Positions 43,859 to 52,846 of a stretch of 64,000 nucleotides of DNA are shown piece after piece. The DNA lies in NCBI GenBank assembly GCA_030148025.1, contig JASBUG010000023.1, positions 124,001 through 188,000 of the forward strand, written 5' to 3'. Origin of the DNA: Flavobacteriaceae bacterium. GTDB taxonomy: Bacteria > Bacteroidota > Bacteroidia > Flavobacteriales > Flavobacteriaceae. Numbering within the stretch: the first letter of the stretch is position 1; every line of letters begins with the position of its first letter. A model generated the notes under the pieces. The model did no database searches. It was not told the DNA's origin and saw only the letters and a program-made list of their open reading frames with translations. Made by a program: the position numbers and the translations under genes.

Positions 43859-45207
43859 TGAGGTTTTCTAAAACAAATAATATAGAGCTTGCTTTAATTC
43901 TATTCCATATTTTTTTAGGAGTAGCAGTTTTCTTTGTGCCTTTATTGTCCAAGCTCTATAACTTAATAGTATTTTCTTTATTTCTATATTTCATTGTCGC
44001 TTCTAAAAATAAAGTAGTAGCAGTTTTAATAGCTACTTCTTATATGGCGACTAGTGATGTGTTTTTTAGAATGACCAATGGCTTATTTTTTTATGAGCTT
44101 CATAAATATTCTCTTATTTTATTTGTGCTCATAGGAGTAGTTCTAGATGGTGTAAAATTAAAGGGGTACGTTTACTTGATATATGTTTCTTTACTCTTAT
44201 TAACCATTGTTTTTACTAGTTATGATTTTACAGAAGAAGTTAGAAAAATGATTGCCTTTAATTTGGCTGGACCTGTATCCTTAGGCTTAGTGGCTTTCTA
44301 TTTTTATAAAAAGAAAGTAAGTGTAAAACAGTTGCATAATGTTTTATTCTATGGATTACTGCCTATAATATCTATGGTAATTTATATGTTCCTTTATACG
44401 CCAAGTATTAAAGAGGTTGTAACAGGAACAGCTTCAAACTTTGCAACGTCTGGAGGGTTTGGGCCAAATCAAGTAGCTACAATTTTAGGAGTAGGGATTT
44501 TTATTTTGTTTGCACGTCTACTCTTAAATACGGGAAGAGGGTTACAACAAATAATTGAGCTTATTCTTTTAAGTGTTATGTTGTTTAGAGGCTTGGTTAC
44601 CTTTTCAAGAGGAGGCATACTAACTGCCTTTGGAGCTATACTTGTTTTGTTGGCGATAACTTACTTTAGAGGCAAGCAGCAATTTAAAATTAAACTTTTT
44701 AAACTGTTGATTTTATCAGTAATTCTTGGTTTAGGTATATGGTTTTACGCCGTAAATAGAACATCAGGACTTTTAGATAATCGTTATGCTAATGAAAACG
44801 CTTTTGGAGAAAAAAAAGAAGACATATCTACTGGAAGAAAAGATCTATTTTTAATTGAAGTTCAAGCATTTTTTGAAAACCCTGTTTTAGGAATTGGAGT
44901 AGGGAGAAATAAAGGTTACAGATATGAAAGAACAGGTCACATGGCTGCTTCTCATAATGAGATAAGTCGCTTGTTAGCCGAGCATGGGTCATTAGGCATT
45001 ATGGCATTTTTTATTCTTGTTAGTGTTCCCCTTTTATTTCGTTTAGAAAATAAAAAGAATATTTACTTCTATTCCTTCTTTTTATTTTGGTTGTTAACTA
45101 TCAATCATTCGGCAATGCGAATTGCTTTTCCTTCATTTATATATGGTTTATGTTTACTCGACATAGTTTATGTGCCTAGACAACAAAAGAAACAAATAAG
45201 CGCATGA
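43858..45207 (+). CDS. O-antigen ligase / polymerase (Wzy/WaaL) family membrane protein
   Basis: Polytopic inner-membrane protein of 449 residues with about 11-12 helices. It has the O-antigen ligase domain in the second half: LFRGLVTFSRGGILTAFG and, after a loop with ISTGRKDLF, ENPVLGIGVGRNKGY and HMAASHNEISRLLAEHGSLGIMAF, with the His and Arg residues typical of the large periplasmic loop. The family holds both Wzy polymerases and WaaL ligases, which sequence alone does not separate. In a locus that also has Wzm/Wzt, a ligase or a second-polymer polymerase are both possible. It overlaps the following GT4 gene by four bases. Confidence 0.85.
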   Translation: MRFSKTNNIELALILFHIFLGVAVFFVPLLSKLYNLIVFSLFLYFIVASKNKVVAVLIATSYMATSDVFFRMTNGLFFYELHKYSLILFVLIGVVLDGVKLKGYVYLIYVSLLLLTIVFTSYDFTEEVRKMIAFNLAGPVSLGLVAFYFYKKKVSVKQLHNVLFYGLLPIISMVIYMFLYTPSIKEVVTGTASNFATSGGFGPNQVATILGVGIFILFARLLLNTGRGLQQIIELILLSVMLFRGLVTFSRGGILTAFGAILVLLAITYFRGKQQFKIKLFKLLILSVILGLGIWFYAVNRTSGLLDNRYANENAFGEKKEDISTGRKDLFLIEVQAFFENPVLGIGVGRNKGYRYERTGHMAASHNEISRLLAEHGSLGIMAFFILVSVPLLFRLENKKNIYFYSFFLFWLLTINHSAMRIAFPSFIYGLCLLDIVYVPRQQKKQISA

Positions 45208-46211
45208 TTTTATATTTAGGTAATAATTTAAAATCTAAGTCTGTTACAGAAACTACAATGGTAGTATTGAGTAGATTTTTAATAACAGAAGGATATACGG
45301 TAAAGTTAGCATCTTCTCGAAAGAATAAGCTATTTCGGTTACTTTCAATGTTAAATGCAATTGTAAAGTATAGAAAGAAAATAGACTATGTTTTAATTGA
45401 TACATATAGTACACAAAACTTTTTTTATGCTTATTTGTCTAGTCAATTATGTAGGGTTTTAAATTTAAAATATATCCCAATTTTACATGGGGGAAATTTA
45501 CCAGAACGATTAAAAAGATCACCTAGAAGAAGTCATGCTCTTTTCGCAAATTCTCATAAAAATGTAGCTCCTTCAAATTATCTTAAAAGTGTATTTACAG
45601 ATCATGGATTTAAAGTAGAGTACATTCCTAATATTTTGGAAATTGATAATTATAAATTCTTGCAAAGGGGAGTTTCTACACCAAAATTGTTATATGTACG
45701 AGCATTTGCAAATATCTATAATCCAACAATGGCTATAAGAACATTAAATGAGATAAAAAAAGATTACCCAGATGCAATGTTATGTATGATTGGTCCTGTG
45801 AAAGATCGATCATATAATGAATGTTTAGATTTGACCAGCGAATTAGGTTTAACAGATCAGGTAGAATTTACCGGTAAATTATCAAAGTCTGAATGGCATA
45901 AAAAATCTGAAGACTATAATATTTTTATTAACACCACAAGAGTTGATAATATGCCAGTTAGTATTTTAGAAGCTATGGCTTTGGGCTTACCTGTTGTGTC
46001 GACTAATGTTGGTGGTTTACCTTATATTATTTCAGATAGGAAGAATGGTCTATTAGTTAAAGGTAATGATGAAGTAGAAATGGCAGCAGCTGTTACACTG
46101 CTATGCGAGGACCAAGAATTGGTTGCTGATATTACAAATACCGCTAGAAAAGAAGTTGAGAGATATGATTGGGAATATGTTAAAAAGAATTGGAAAGAGA
46201 TATTACAATAG
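45204..46211 (+). CDS. GT4 glycosyltransferase
   Basis: GT-B family 4 glycosyltransferase, 335 residues. The N-terminal part starts MILYLGNNLKSKSVTETTMVVLSRFL, with KYIPILHGGNLPERLKRSPR in the acceptor domain; the donor domain has LLYVRAFANIYNPTMAIRTL, MIGPVKDRSYNECL and TTRVDNMPVSILEAMALGLPVVSTNVGGLPYI with the conserved Glu and GG loop. It is the last transferase before the closing phosphoglycosyltransferase, from which it is separated by 51 bases containing a TATCTTTA close to a -7 element. Confidence 0.87.
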   Translation: MILYLGNNLKSKSVTETTMVVLSRFLITEGYTVKLASSRKNKLFRLLSMLNAIVKYRKKIDYVLIDTYSTQNFFYAYLSSQLCRVLNLKYIPILHGGNLPERLKRSPRRSHALFANSHKNVAPSNYLKSVFTDHGFKVEYIPNILEIDNYKFLQRGVSTPKLLYVRAFANIYNPTMAIRTLNEIKKDYPDAMLCMIGPVKDRSYNECLDLTSELGLTDQVEFTGKLSKSEWHKKSEDYNIFINTTRVDNMPVSILEAMALGLPVVSTNVGGLPYIISDRKNGLLVKGNDEVEMAAAVTLLCEDQELVADITNTARKEVERYDWEYVKKNWKEILQ

Positions 46212-46262
46212 TTACATACCAGTATGGTTTAACTTAGTATCTTTATACCATCAAATCTTACG

Positions 46263-47657
46263 ATGACTAAAAAGAAGGGAATACATTTTGAAATATCTGA
46301 GCGCAAAGTGCTGTTGCGTGTATTCGATCTTTTTATGGTGTTCATCACACTATATGCCATAGGATCAATTTTTAAGTTTGACTATTTTACATTTACTAGC
46401 GAACACTGGATATGGTCTTTGGTACTAGGTGTTTATTTAATGGTGTTTGGAACTATTTTCGAGTTATACGATTTAAAACAATCAAGTAAGCTTGATACCA
46501 CTTTTAAGAGTTTAATTTTTACCGCTTCTGTAACGGTTCTGTTTTATTTACTAACACCAATAATTACTCCTTTTTTACCAATTCAACGTATGCAAATTGT
46601 CTATTTCTTTTTGGCAATTATAGCTGCTATTTTTTTATGGCGTATAGCATATACTACATTTATTGCATCTCCAAGATTCTATAAAAGAGTACTGGTTTTA
46701 GGTGAAATTGCTAATGTTGAAAATTTGGTAAAGACCTTTAGTAAAGCAGACCCCAATTACAAGATTGTTGGTTTCATGAATAGCGATGCTACAAATGGTG
46801 AGGGTATAAAGTTTAAAGGACTAAAAGAATATAAAACAGAAAATATTAGTCAAATTATTAGGGATGAGCATATTTCTGAAGTAGTAGTAGCTATTAATAA
46901 TTCAGAAAATATTACACCACAAATATATAATGAGTTAACAACACTGCTAGAACAAGGTTTTGCCATAAGAGAATATACACAAGTATTTGAAGAAATAATG
47001 AGGCGAGTTCCTGTACAATTTGTTGGTAAAGACTTTTATAAATACTTCCCGTTTAGCAGGAGTAATCAAAATAGATTGTATATGCTTTATCATAGACTTA
47101 TGGATATTGTGTGTGCTGTTTTAGGTGTTTTGTGTGGTATTGTGTTGTTGCCTTTTATAATAATTGGGAATACTATAGGAAATAAAGGAAAGTTGTTTTA
47201 CATACAAACCAGAATAGGTAAGAATGGTAAGCCATTTAGAATTGTAAAGTTTAGAACAATGGTTGCCAATGCCGAAGAAAACGGTGCTAAATGGGCAGAG
47301 AAAAATGACAGAAGGGTTACCTCATTTGGGCGTTTTTTAAGAAATACTAGACTTGATGAGATTCCTCAATTTATAAATGTTCTTAAAGGAGAGATGAGCA
47401 TTATTGGTCCTAGACCAGAACGTCCATTTTTTGTAAAGGAACTATCTAAAGTTATTCCCTTTTATGAAACCAGACATACCATAAAACCAGGTCTTTCAGG
47501 TTGGGCACAGGTTAATACCAGATACGGATCCTCAATTGAAGATAGTTTAATTAAGCTTCAGTATGATCTGTACTATATTAAGCATAGAAGTTTCTTTTTA
47601 GATGTAAACATTATTGTAAAAACCTTGAATACAATGATCTATTATCGAGGGCAATAA
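46263..47657 (+). CDS. WcaJ-like polyprenyl glycosylphosphotransferase
   Basis: Large initiating phosphoglycosyltransferase, 464 residues, adding a sugar-1-phosphate (often Glc or Gal) to undecaprenyl phosphate. The N-terminal half has four membrane helices (about 12-125) and a CoA_binding_3-type Rossmann segment (KRVLVLGEIANVENLVKTF). The catalytic part has a membrane hairpin (about 278-300), IQTRIGKNGKPFRIVKFRTM, LRNTRLDEIPQFINVLKGEMSIIGPRPERP with the Asp-Glu catalytic pair, and KPGLSGWAQVNTRYG. It closes the locus. With the small PglC-type enzyme near the front, the locus has two initiation enzymes. Confidence 0.92.
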   Translation: MTKKKGIHFEISERKVLLRVFDLFMVFITLYAIGSIFKFDYFTFTSEHWIWSLVLGVYLMVFGTIFELYDLKQSSKLDTTFKSLIFTASVTVLFYLLTPIITPFLPIQRMQIVYFFLAIIAAIFLWRIAYTTFIASPRFYKRVLVLGEIANVENLVKTFSKADPNYKIVGFMNSDATNGEGIKFKGLKEYKTENISQIIRDEHISEVVVAINNSENITPQIYNELTTLLEQGFAIREYTQVFEEIMRRVPVQFVGKDFYKYFPFSRSNQNRLYMLYHRLMDIVCAVLGVLCGIVLLPFIIIGNTIGNKGKLFYIQTRIGKNGKPFRIVKFRTMVANAEENGAKWAEKNDRRVTSFGRFLRNTRLDEIPQFINVLKGEMSIIGPRPERPFFVKELSKVIPFYETRHTIKPGLSGWAQVNTRYGSSIEDSLIKLQYDLYYIKHRSFFLDVNIIVKTLNTMIYYRGQ

Positions 47658-47661
47658 TTAT

Positions 47662-48828
47662 TTATTTAGTATAAAATTTTATCAAATAGATATACCTTAC
47701 TAATAACGCTATAAATAGCGGAATTAATCCAATTGCAAATACTTGTACACCAATTACCCAATGCATGGTTAATAGGCAAAACATAATTACCAAGAATTTA
47801 AGATACTTTATAATCCACGGTTTTGGAGTAGTTTTTACTAATTGGCCTAAAACCAAAAGGTTTAATGGGAAAGCCCATAATAAGTTATAATTATTTGCCG
47901 TAGTAGTATGGTCGGTAGCAAACCAAAGAAGCAACAAGAATACACCAATAAGACCAGTGATCGAGAACAAAACAAGATCTAGTTTTTTATTGCGCGTATT
48001 GTTTTTATAGTCCTTATAAGTAAGCCATAAAATAAATAGTCCGATTAAACTTAAAATCAAAAAAGGACTAGTGAAAAAAGAATTTGATTGCGGTTTATCT
48101 ACTTTCTCATATAATAAACGAGACTGTTTTACTAATGGTTTATTTGAGTTTGGGAAAGAAGCTTTTTCAAAAAACGAATAAATGTACTTTGGTAAGAACA
48201 TATGCTGTTCTGGAGTTGCTTTTTTATCAATAACAGAGCCTAGTGCAACATCAATTCCTAGACTACCCCAGGAATTTTTATTAACGCATTCATATATTAG
48301 TTCTCTAAAAGTTTTAGCTTCAAAATTGTTAGGGTTTCTAAAGTTCAGGTCTGTATTTAGTGACACCTCGGTAACTTCTTTCATTTTTGTAGCACAATTA
48401 TCAAAAAAGAAGTCATAGAGGTAATACTGATTTTCTGGTTTTGCGTTATTCAATAAAAAATTAAAAACCTGCTGTTTTTGCTCCTTAGTTAAGTTTAGTA
48501 TTTGTTCTTCTATGGTTCTGTTTTGTGCTACATACGACTGAAAGAAATTATCATAGGGACCGTATGATAGTTTGTAGTTAAGTTTTCCTTGAGCAAACTT
48601 TAAATAGAAGTTAGGCTCATCAAACTCAAAAGTACCATAGTTATAGACTACATCAATTCTTCTAAGTTTATCTTTTACTCTAAAACCACTATGTCCAAAC
48701 GAATCCATTAAAAGTGATCCTGAACCTATAGTAAGTATACTTATTTCTGCTTGGTCAGAAAGTGTATAACGTTGCGATTGAACTGTGATAGATAGAAATA
48801 AAAGGAATAGAGTGAGTTTTAGCTTCAT
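47662..48828 (-). CDS. DUF4105 / Lnb-type N-terminal periplasmic domain membrane protein
   Basis: Exported membrane protein of 388 residues. A signal peptide (about 1-18) leads into a periplasmic domain with ISILTIGSGSLLMDSFGHSGFRV, VYNYGTFEFDEPNFYLKFAQGKLNY, and YDFFFDNCATKMKEV, where a conserved His and Cys resemble the papain-like arrangement described for DUF4105. Five hydrophobic segments fill about residues 255-385. Function unknown. It is read after the PorV/PorQ-family gene with a stop-start overlap, so the two are one unit, convergent with the polysaccharide locus only four bases away. Confidence 0.82.
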   Translation of the reverse strand: MKLKLTLFLLFLSITVQSQRYTLSDQAEISILTIGSGSLLMDSFGHSGFRVKDKLRRIDVVYNYGTFEFDEPNFYLKFAQGKLNYKLSYGPYDNFFQSYVAQNRTIEEQILNLTKEQKQQVFNFLLNNAKPENQYYLYDFFFDNCATKMKEVTEVSLNTDLNFRNPNNFEAKTFRELIYECVNKNSWGSLGIDVALGSVIDKKATPEQHMFLPKYIYSFFEKASFPNSNKPLVKQSRLLYEKVDKPQSNSFFTSPFLILSLIGLFILWLTYKDYKNNTRNKKLDLVLFSITGLIGVFLLLLWFATDHTTTANNYNLLWAFPLNLLVLGQLVKTTPKPWIIKYLKFLVIMFCLLTMHWVIGVQVFAIGLIPLFIALLVRYIYLIKFYTK

Positions 48829-49901
48829 TATCTAAAAATACTAAAATCTAATTTTAATGAAAATACATTAGAGTATAAGGCAGCACTTTGATCTCCAATA
48901 TCGGTAAATGCATAATCTACCTGAATGCCTCTATATTTAAAGCCGACTCCAAAATTTGGTTGAAAACTTAAGTTTTCGGTATTATCAATTTGTAATTCGT
49001 TTTGAAAATTTCCTAAACCACCACGTAAAAACACAAGATCTGTATACCCAAACTCAAAGCCCAAGGCAGGATTTATACTAGCAAATGAAGTAGAAATAAT
49101 ATCGTTAGTTTCAGCAAATCTTACATTCAAATCTATTTCAGCTCTTAGTGTATAATCATAATTAAACTCAAACTGTTTAGACACTCCAATTTGCATTTTT
49201 GGTAATGTAAGTTCGGTACCTTCAGGAGCTTCTTGGTTTTGTCCAGGAATAGCATTTTGAATATCGGTTAATTTATCTTCATCAATGGCCCATGCATTAA
49301 ATGTTGTAGTGATATCTCTCACCATGATACCAAACTGCCAATCGTTACGTTCAAATTGAATACCAAGATCCAGTCCAAAACCCCAAGACGAGGCAAAGTC
49401 TCCAATAATACGTCGTATTACTTTAGCATTTACTCCATAATTAAGTCCTTCTACTGGTAATTTACGAGCATAAGAAAAGGTTATTCCATAATCGGCAGCA
49501 GAAAACAAATTAATGTTATCATAGTTAACATTTCCTTGAGCGTCTATTAATTGAGTTGTATCTAAAATATCATCAACACCAAATCGAATAACTGAAATAC
49601 CAACAGCACTTCGGTCATCCAAAGGTTTTGCGTAAGCTATATAATTGTAATTTGCAATGTTTGCAAAATAACTGGAGTGCATTAGTGCTATCTGGCTATC
49701 TTCCAATTGAATTAAACCAGCAGGATTCCAATACCCTGAATTTACATCGCCAGTTGTTGCTACTACAGAATTACTCATTCCTAATGCAGCTGCATCTACA
49801 CCAATGTTCATAAATTCATTAGAGTATTTTCTTGTAGTTTGCGCTAAAGCTGAAGTTACAATGCACAATAGGATAATAGCTAGGCGTGTTTTCAAAGGCA
49901 A
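48828..49901 (-). CDS. PorV/PorQ-family outer-membrane beta-barrel protein
   Basis: Outer-membrane barrel of 357 residues in the PorV/PorQ family, whose characterised members are type IX secretion system parts that guide cargo to the cell surface. A signal peptide ends ...TSALAQ (about 21), then FMNIGVDAAALGMSNSVVA and NSGYWNPAGL, the family's N-terminal signature, then regular amphipathic strands ending in an FSLKLDFSIFR barrel terminus. Start is a TTG at 49901 or a second TTG two codons later (MKTRLAII); both give a good signal peptide. Which of PorV, PorQ or a general member it is cannot be decided. No other T9SS gene lies in the window. Confidence 0.8.
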   Translation of the reverse strand: MPLKTRLAIILLCIVTSALAQTTRKYSNEFMNIGVDAAALGMSNSVVATTGDVNSGYWNPAGLIQLEDSQIALMHSSYFANIANYNYIAYAKPLDDRSAVGISVIRFGVDDILDTTQLIDAQGNVNYDNINLFSAADYGITFSYARKLPVEGLNYGVNAKVIRRIIGDFASSWGFGLDLGIQFERNDWQFGIMVRDITTTFNAWAIDEDKLTDIQNAIPGQNQEAPEGTELTLPKMQIGVSKQFEFNYDYTLRAEIDLNVRFAETNDIISTSFASINPALGFEFGYTDLVFLRGGLGNFQNELQIDNTENLSFQPNFGVGFKYRGIQVDYAFTDIGDQSAALYSNVFSLKLDFSIFR

Positions 49902-50027
49902 ATTCTTTTATGCAAATATGCATATTATTTTCCAACCATTTAAACTCTAAATTGAAAGAGATATTGTTCTTTACTTGTGTTAGACGTAAATAGTTTATTA
50001 TTTTTACTTCACTAAATTCTTTATAGT

Positions 50028-50765
50028 TTGATTAAACATATTCCAAACCTTGTAACACTTTTAAACTTGCTTTGTGGAAGTGTTGCAGTACTTTTTGCTG
50101 TAAATGGTAATTTATTAGCGACTGCTTTTTTTACATTTTTAGGAATCTTTTTTGACTTTTTTGATGGTTTATTGGCTAGAAAACTAAATGCACAAAGTGA
50201 GTTAGGATTGCAACTCGATTCTTTGGCAGATATGGTAACTAGCGGATTAGTGCCTGGAATTGTGATGTTTCAATTACTTGACATGAGTTCAAATTCTTGG
50301 AATTCATTAGGAATAAACAAAACTGTTGGATTTGCTTTTGATTTACCTGAGATAGTATCATTTTTACCTTTTTTTGGTCTTTTAATAACACTAGCATCTG
50401 CCTATCGTTTGGCAAATTTTAATATAGACGAAAATCAAACCGACAGTTTTATCGGCTTGCCAACACCAGCAAACACCTTACTTATTTTGTCATTTCCGTT
50501 AATTCTGGAATTTCAGAATAACGACATGATGAATGCTATTATATTGAATAAATGGTTTTTAATAGTAATTACTATATTAAGCTGTTATTTATTAAATGCT
50601 AACATTAAACTATTAGCACTAAAGTTTAAAACCTGGAATTTTAAGGATAATGCAGCGCGTTATTTACTTATTATTTTGGCTGCTGTTTTGTTAATTGTGT
50701 TCCAATTTGCAGCTATTCCTTTAATCATTTTATCATACATTAGTATTTCACTTTTAAATAAGTAA
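50028..50765 (+). CDS. pssA: CDP-diacylglycerol-serine O-phosphatidyltransferase-like
   Basis: Membrane CDP-alcohol phosphatidyltransferase of 245 residues, probably making phosphatidylserine on the way to phosphatidylethanolamine. It begins IKHIPNLVTLLNLLCGSVAVLFA and carries the family's catalytic D-x2-D-G-x2-A-R-x8-G-x3-D-x3-D pattern in FFDFFDGLLARKLNAQ and LGLQLDSLADMVTSGLVPG, then FIGLPTPANTL and several helices. A TTG at 50028 is the start that fits relatives. TerC follows after two bases. Confidence 0.9.
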   Translation: MIKHIPNLVTLLNLLCGSVAVLFAVNGNLLATAFFTFLGIFFDFFDGLLARKLNAQSELGLQLDSLADMVTSGLVPGIVMFQLLDMSSNSWNSLGINKTVGFAFDLPEIVSFLPFFGLLITLASAYRLANFNIDENQTDSFIGLPTPANTLLILSFPLILEFQNNDMMNAIILNKWFLIVITILSCYLLNANIKLLALKFKTWNFKDNAARYLLIILAAVLLIVFQFAAIPLIILSYISISLLNK

Positions 50766-50767
50766 CC

Positions 50768-51559
50768 ATGGCCGAAAATATATTCACACTGTTAATGCTT
50801 ATTCTATTGCAGGCAGTTTTAGGTTTAGATAACCTACTATACATTTCATTAGAGAGTAAAAATGCCCCAAAAGAAAAGCAAGCATTTGTACGTAAAACAG
50901 GTATATTATTGGCTATAGTATTTCGTATTGGCTTGTTGTTTTTATTGATAAAAGTTATCGGCTATTTTCAGGACCCGATAATACATTTACCGTGGGAAGG
51001 TATTGCCGAAGGGCATTTTAATATTCATAGCCTTATTGTTTTAGGTGGTGGTATTTTTATAGTGTATATGGCTACCAAAGAAATTTGGCATATGGTAGGT
51101 GTACATGAAGTTGACACTGATGTAGAAAAGCATGGGAAAGGCTCGCTAGCACGCGTTGTAACAATGATAGTGATTATGAATATTGTGTTTTCATTTGATT
51201 CTATTTTAAGTGCCATGGCTCTAACCGATGTATTTTGGGTAATGGCTTCAGCTATTATTATTGGAGGTTTGTTAATGATTTGGTTAGCAGATAGGGTTGC
51301 TAACTTTTTGCAGCGTAACCGTATGTATGAGGTTTTAGGATTGTTTATTCTTTTTATAGTTGGAATAATGCTATTAACAGAAGGCGGACATCTAGCACAT
51401 TTAAAACTATTTGGCGGCGAAATAACACCAATGAGTAAAACGACGTTCTATTTTGTAATAGGAATTTTAGTGATTACAGATATCGTTCAAGGGCGTTATC
51501 AAAAAAAGTTACTTGCAGAGCAAGAAAAGGTTAAAGACAAAAAACCAAATAACGTTTAG
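50768..51559 (+). CDS. TerC family integral membrane protein
   Basis: Inner-membrane protein of 263 residues of the TerC family, linked in other bacteria to tellurite resistance and manganese or other metal export. Conserved acidic motifs in helices are present: LLQAVLGLDNLLYISL near the start and IVMNIVFSFDSILSAMAL near residue 140, plus DIVQGRYQKK at the end. About seven helices. It follows the pssA-like gene by two bases, so they share a transcript. The substrate is unproven. Confidence 0.88.
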   Translation: MAENIFTLLMLILLQAVLGLDNLLYISLESKNAPKEKQAFVRKTGILLAIVFRIGLLFLLIKVIGYFQDPIIHLPWEGIAEGHFNIHSLIVLGGGIFIVYMATKEIWHMVGVHEVDTDVEKHGKGSLARVVTMIVIMNIVFSFDSILSAMALTDVFWVMASAIIIGGLLMIWLADRVANFLQRNRMYEVLGLFILFIVGIMLLTEGGHLAHLKLFGGEITPMSKTTFYFVIGILVITDIVQGRYQKKLLAEQEKVKDKKPNNV

Positions 51560-51575
51560 GGTTTAAAACGCTGGC

Positions 51576-51600
51576 TTCTTTTTACCTAGCTCAAGGTTTT
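51576..51600. repeat. Duplicated fragment of the lptB 3' end (copy outside the gene)
   Basis: These 25 bases match 51699-51723, within the last codons of lptB, at 23 of 25 positions (TTCTTTTTAC, one mismatch, TAGCTCAA, one mismatch, GTTTT). The two copies bracket the palindromic repeat at 51605-51677. It looks like a remnant left by a local duplication when the palindrome was inserted, or by an older gene end. Confidence 0.7.
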
Positions 51601-51604
51601 AATT

Positions 51605-51677
51605 TGTCATTCTGAATGAAATATTATGAAGTGAAGAATCTCAATATTTTGGATTCTTCGTTAAACTCAGAATGACA
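51605..51677. repeat. 73-bp palindromic intergenic repeat
   Basis: Outer arms TGTCATTCTGA and TCAGAATGACA pair perfectly over 11 bases; inner arms GAAGAATC and GATTCTTC pair over 8. The sequence style (GTCATTCTGA ... GAAGAATCTC) is a familiar dispersed palindromic repeat in Bacteroidota genomes. Here it lies between convergent genes (TerC and lptB) and may also serve both as a terminator. Confidence 0.75.
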
Positions 51678-51685
51678 GAAATATT

Positions 51686-52426
51686 TTAGAATTCCAATTT
51701 CTTTTTACGTAGCTCAAAGTTTTGGCCTAAATATACTTTACGTACCATTTCATCGGCAGCAAGTTCTTCAGGTTTTCCAGCTTTAAGGATACTACCTTCA
51801 AACATTAAATATGTTCTATCAGTAATAGCCAAAGTTTCTTGTACGTTATGATCGGTAATTAAAATACCAATATTCTTTTTGGTTAGTTTTGCAACAATAC
51901 GTTGTATGTCTTCAACAGCTACTGGGTCAACTCCTGCAAAAGGTTCATCTAACAAAATAAAACTAGGATCGGTTGCTAACGCACGTGCAATCTCCGTACG
52001 ACGACGCTCACCACCAGATAGTAAATCACCACGACTTTTACGAATATGACCTAAACCAAATTCTTCTATAAGCGATTCCATTTTATCGTGCTGCTCTTTT
52101 TTAGATAACTTGGTAAGTTGTAACACACTTAAAATATTGTCTTCAATACTTAATTTTCTAAAAACTGAAGCTTCTTGCGCCAGATACCCAATACCATTTT
52201 GTGCACGTTTGTACATTGGGTATTTTGTAATTTCGGTATTGTCTAAAAATATATGTCCGCCGTTAGGTTTTATCAGTCCAACAATCATGTAAAAAGAAGT
52301 GGTTTTACCAGCACCGTTAGGCCCTAGTAATCCAACAATTTCTCCTTGATTTACTTCAAGAGAGACATCTTTCACAACTTTTCGTCCGCTATAGGACTTC
52401 ATTAAATTATTGGCTTTTAAAATCAT
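51686..52426 (-). CDS. lptB: LPS export ABC transporter ATPase LptB
   Basis: Cytoplasmic ATPase driving LPS extraction from the inner membrane by LptFGC. The 246-residue protein has Walker [18 protein letters not shown], the Q-loop in [15 protein letters not shown], signature [16 protein letters not shown], Walker [21 protein letters not shown] and the switch His in [10 protein letters not shown], all in the LptB pattern. It lies 69 bases after the carboxymuconolactone-decarboxylase-like gene and may belong to the kdsD-tatC operon. Its end is followed by a palindromic repeat and a partial copy of its own last codons. Confidence 0.95.
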   Translation of the reverse strand: MILKANNLMKSYSGRKVVKDVSLEVNQGEIVGLLGPNGAGKTTSFYMIVGLIKPNGGHIFLDNTEITKYPMYKRAQNGIGYLAQEASVFRKLSIEDNILSVLQLTKLSKKEQHDKMESLIEEFGLGHIRKSRGDLLSGGERRRTEIARALATDPSFILLDEPFAGVDPVAVEDIQRIVAKLTKKNIGILITDHNVQETLAITDRTYLMFEGSILKAGKPEELAADEMVRKVYLGQNFELRKKKLEF

Positions 52427-52495
52427 ATACTTGTAATGAACGCTAAAAATAGTAAAATCATATAGACTACTAAAAGCGCTTTGTGTTTTTATAAA

Positions 52496-52846
52496 TTATT
52501 TAACCTGTGCTTCTAAAGCGTCCCAAAACTCATAAGCTCTTCGTAAATGCGGTATAACTATGGTGCCTCCAACCAAAGTAGCAATGCTTAAAGCTTCAAC
52601 AACTTCTTCTTTTTTTAAACCTTCTTTATGGCAGGTTTCCATATGGTATCTAATACAATCGTCACATCGCAATACAGTTGAAGCAACTAAACCAAGTAAC
52701 TCTTTTGTTTTAACATCTAAAGCTCCTGCTTGATAGGCATTAGTGTCCAGATTAAAAATTCGTTTAATTATTTTGTTGTTATCGCCTAGAATTTTTTCAT
52801 TCATTCTTTCACGATAGTCGTTAAATTCTTCAACTATATTAGACAT
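52496..52846 (-). CDS. Carboxymuconolactone decarboxylase / AhpD-like protein
   Basis: Small cytoplasmic helical protein of 116 residues in the CMD/AhpD-like family. The redox-type CxxC-x3-H is present in VLRCDDCIRYHMETC, followed by LKKEEVVEALSIATLVGGTIVIPHLRRAYEFW, the typical second helix pair. This suggests a thiol-dependent hydroperoxide or disulfide activity rather than a decarboxylase. It overlaps the tatC end by 8 bases, so it is co-translated with it. Confidence 0.88.
   Translation of the reverse strand: MSNIVEEFNDYRERMNEKILGDNNKIIKRIFNLDTNAYQAGALDVKTKELLGLVASTVLRCDDCIRYHMETCHKEGLKKEEVVEALSIATLVGGTIVIPHLRRAYEFWDALEAQVK

Noticed and set aside
43858-45207. Wzx flippase
   Set aside because: The second-half motifs (TFSRGG, ENPVLGIGVG, HNEISRLLAEHG) are those of the O-antigen ligase/polymerase family, not of MATE/PST flippases.
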